A DNA stretch of 64,000 nucleotides from Marinoscillum furvescens DSM 4134 (GTDB taxonomy: Bacteria > Bacteroidota > Bacteroidia > Cytophagales > Cyclobacteriaceae), in contig NZ_QREG01000005.1 in NCBI RefSeq assembly GCF_003386095.1, forward strand, positions 22,948 through 86,947, read 5' to 3'. The notes under the pieces were generated by a model that made no database searches, was not told the DNA's origin, and worked only from the letters and a program-made list of their open reading frames with translations. The position numbers and the translations under genes are program-made. Each line of letters starts with the position of its first letter. Position 1 is the stretch's first letter. Below, piece by piece: positions 63,706 to 64,000 of this stretch.

Positions 63706-64000
63706 ATGAGATCATTAGCACACATCCTTTTTGTAGCGGTCATTTTTACTGCCTGTGATACCGACACAGATATTCTTGGCAAAATGAATGATTTTGACCA
63801 GGGACCCATGCTAGAAAACTTTGCTGATGATCTCATATTGCCTGCATATCAAAACCTGGCAGAGCAAACGGCCTCTTTACAGTCTGACATGGAGGCATTT
63901 ACCAGTGAGCCTACACTGGACTTGCTTACTGATGTCAGAGTCAGCCTGAAAGCGGCAAGACTGGCGTGGCAAGACTGTGCTGCCTTTCAGTTTGGTCCGG
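63706..64000 (+). CDS. Imelysin-family iron-regulated lipoprotein (3' end outside window)
   Basis: 98 codons are visible before the window ends. Lipobox VIFTAC (Cys17). LENFADDLILPAYQNLAEQT and LKAARLAWQDCAAFQFGP are typical imelysin (M75) motifs. Imelysins are helical periplasmic or outer-membrane proteins of iron uptake, often found with TonB receptors and DUF4856 proteins. The gene is preceded by the shared operator. Confidence 0.88.
   Translation, partial: MRSLAHILFVAVIFTACDTDTDILGKMNDFDQGPMLENFADDLILPAYQNLAEQTASLQSDMEAFTSEPTLDLLTDVRVSLKAARLAWQDCAAFQFGP

Noticed and set aside
1-64000. tRNA, rRNA, transposase or phage genes
   Set aside because: I looked in the gaps for cloverleaf-like and conserved rRNA sequence and for DDE or recombinase motifs, and found none.

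Overview
This window reads as the chromosome of a Bacteroidota bacterium, most likely a marine gliding-type Cytophagales. Supporting signs are T9SS C-terminal sorting domains, a DUF5723 barrel protein, a SusC-style TonB receptor with an N-terminal carboxypeptidase-regulatory domain, GH3, DUF4374 and DUF4856 proteins, and promoters of the Bacteroidota TAnnTTTG type. The lineage is inference. I saw no rRNA, tRNA, CRISPR array, transposase or phage gene, so most of the window is ordinary core chromosome.

Layout. 1-3.4 kb: 3' end of a giant secreted repeat protein. 3.5-7.3 kb: a four-gene type III polyketide locus (methyltransferase, type III PKS, UbiA prenyltransferase, FAD oxidoreductase), probably making a prenylated phenolic or quinone lipid. 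7.3-26 kb: housekeeping and envelope genes (PDZ aspartyl protease, SNF2 helicase, LolC/E-like permease, rbfA, rpiB-tatC-glyA, pheA, radA, DUF5723 protein plus lipoprotein, PLP deaminase, rluD family, PD40 protein). 27-31.6 kb: GH3, lptB, recJ and a small gene in one minus-strand operon. 31.8-50.3 kb: VTT protein, hemH, a lipoprotein serpin, a secreted PGRP amidase, cysteine desulfurase, Nudix, glmM, mazG, thioredoxins, ClC channel, map and fumC. A gene-free stretch at 44.6-45.1 kb carries three DnaA-box matches and is a possible oriC.

50.3-64 kb is the most interesting part: a continuous iron island, all on the plus strand. It contains an orphan NarL/LuxR regulator, feoA, feoB, a FeoB-associated microprotein, a Cys/Lys-rich 49-residue microprotein, two related small Cys-containing proteins, a ferritin, a xus-like uptake operon (TonB receptor, DUF4374 lipoprotein, DUF4198 protein with a predicted mature N-terminal His, DUF3325-like and DUF3649-like membrane proteins, PepSY membrane protein), then a DUF4856 lipoprotein and an imelysin cut by the window end. 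Five of its transcription units carry a common 17-bp dyad close to TTTAGAAnTGATCTAAA at the promoter. Several share a GCGATTGAYA-N17-CAnnTTTG core promoter, and some have a further upstream dyad CACTAnTTCTAGTGAT. I interpret the island as one metal-responsive regulon with a second, possibly NarL-type, layer of control.
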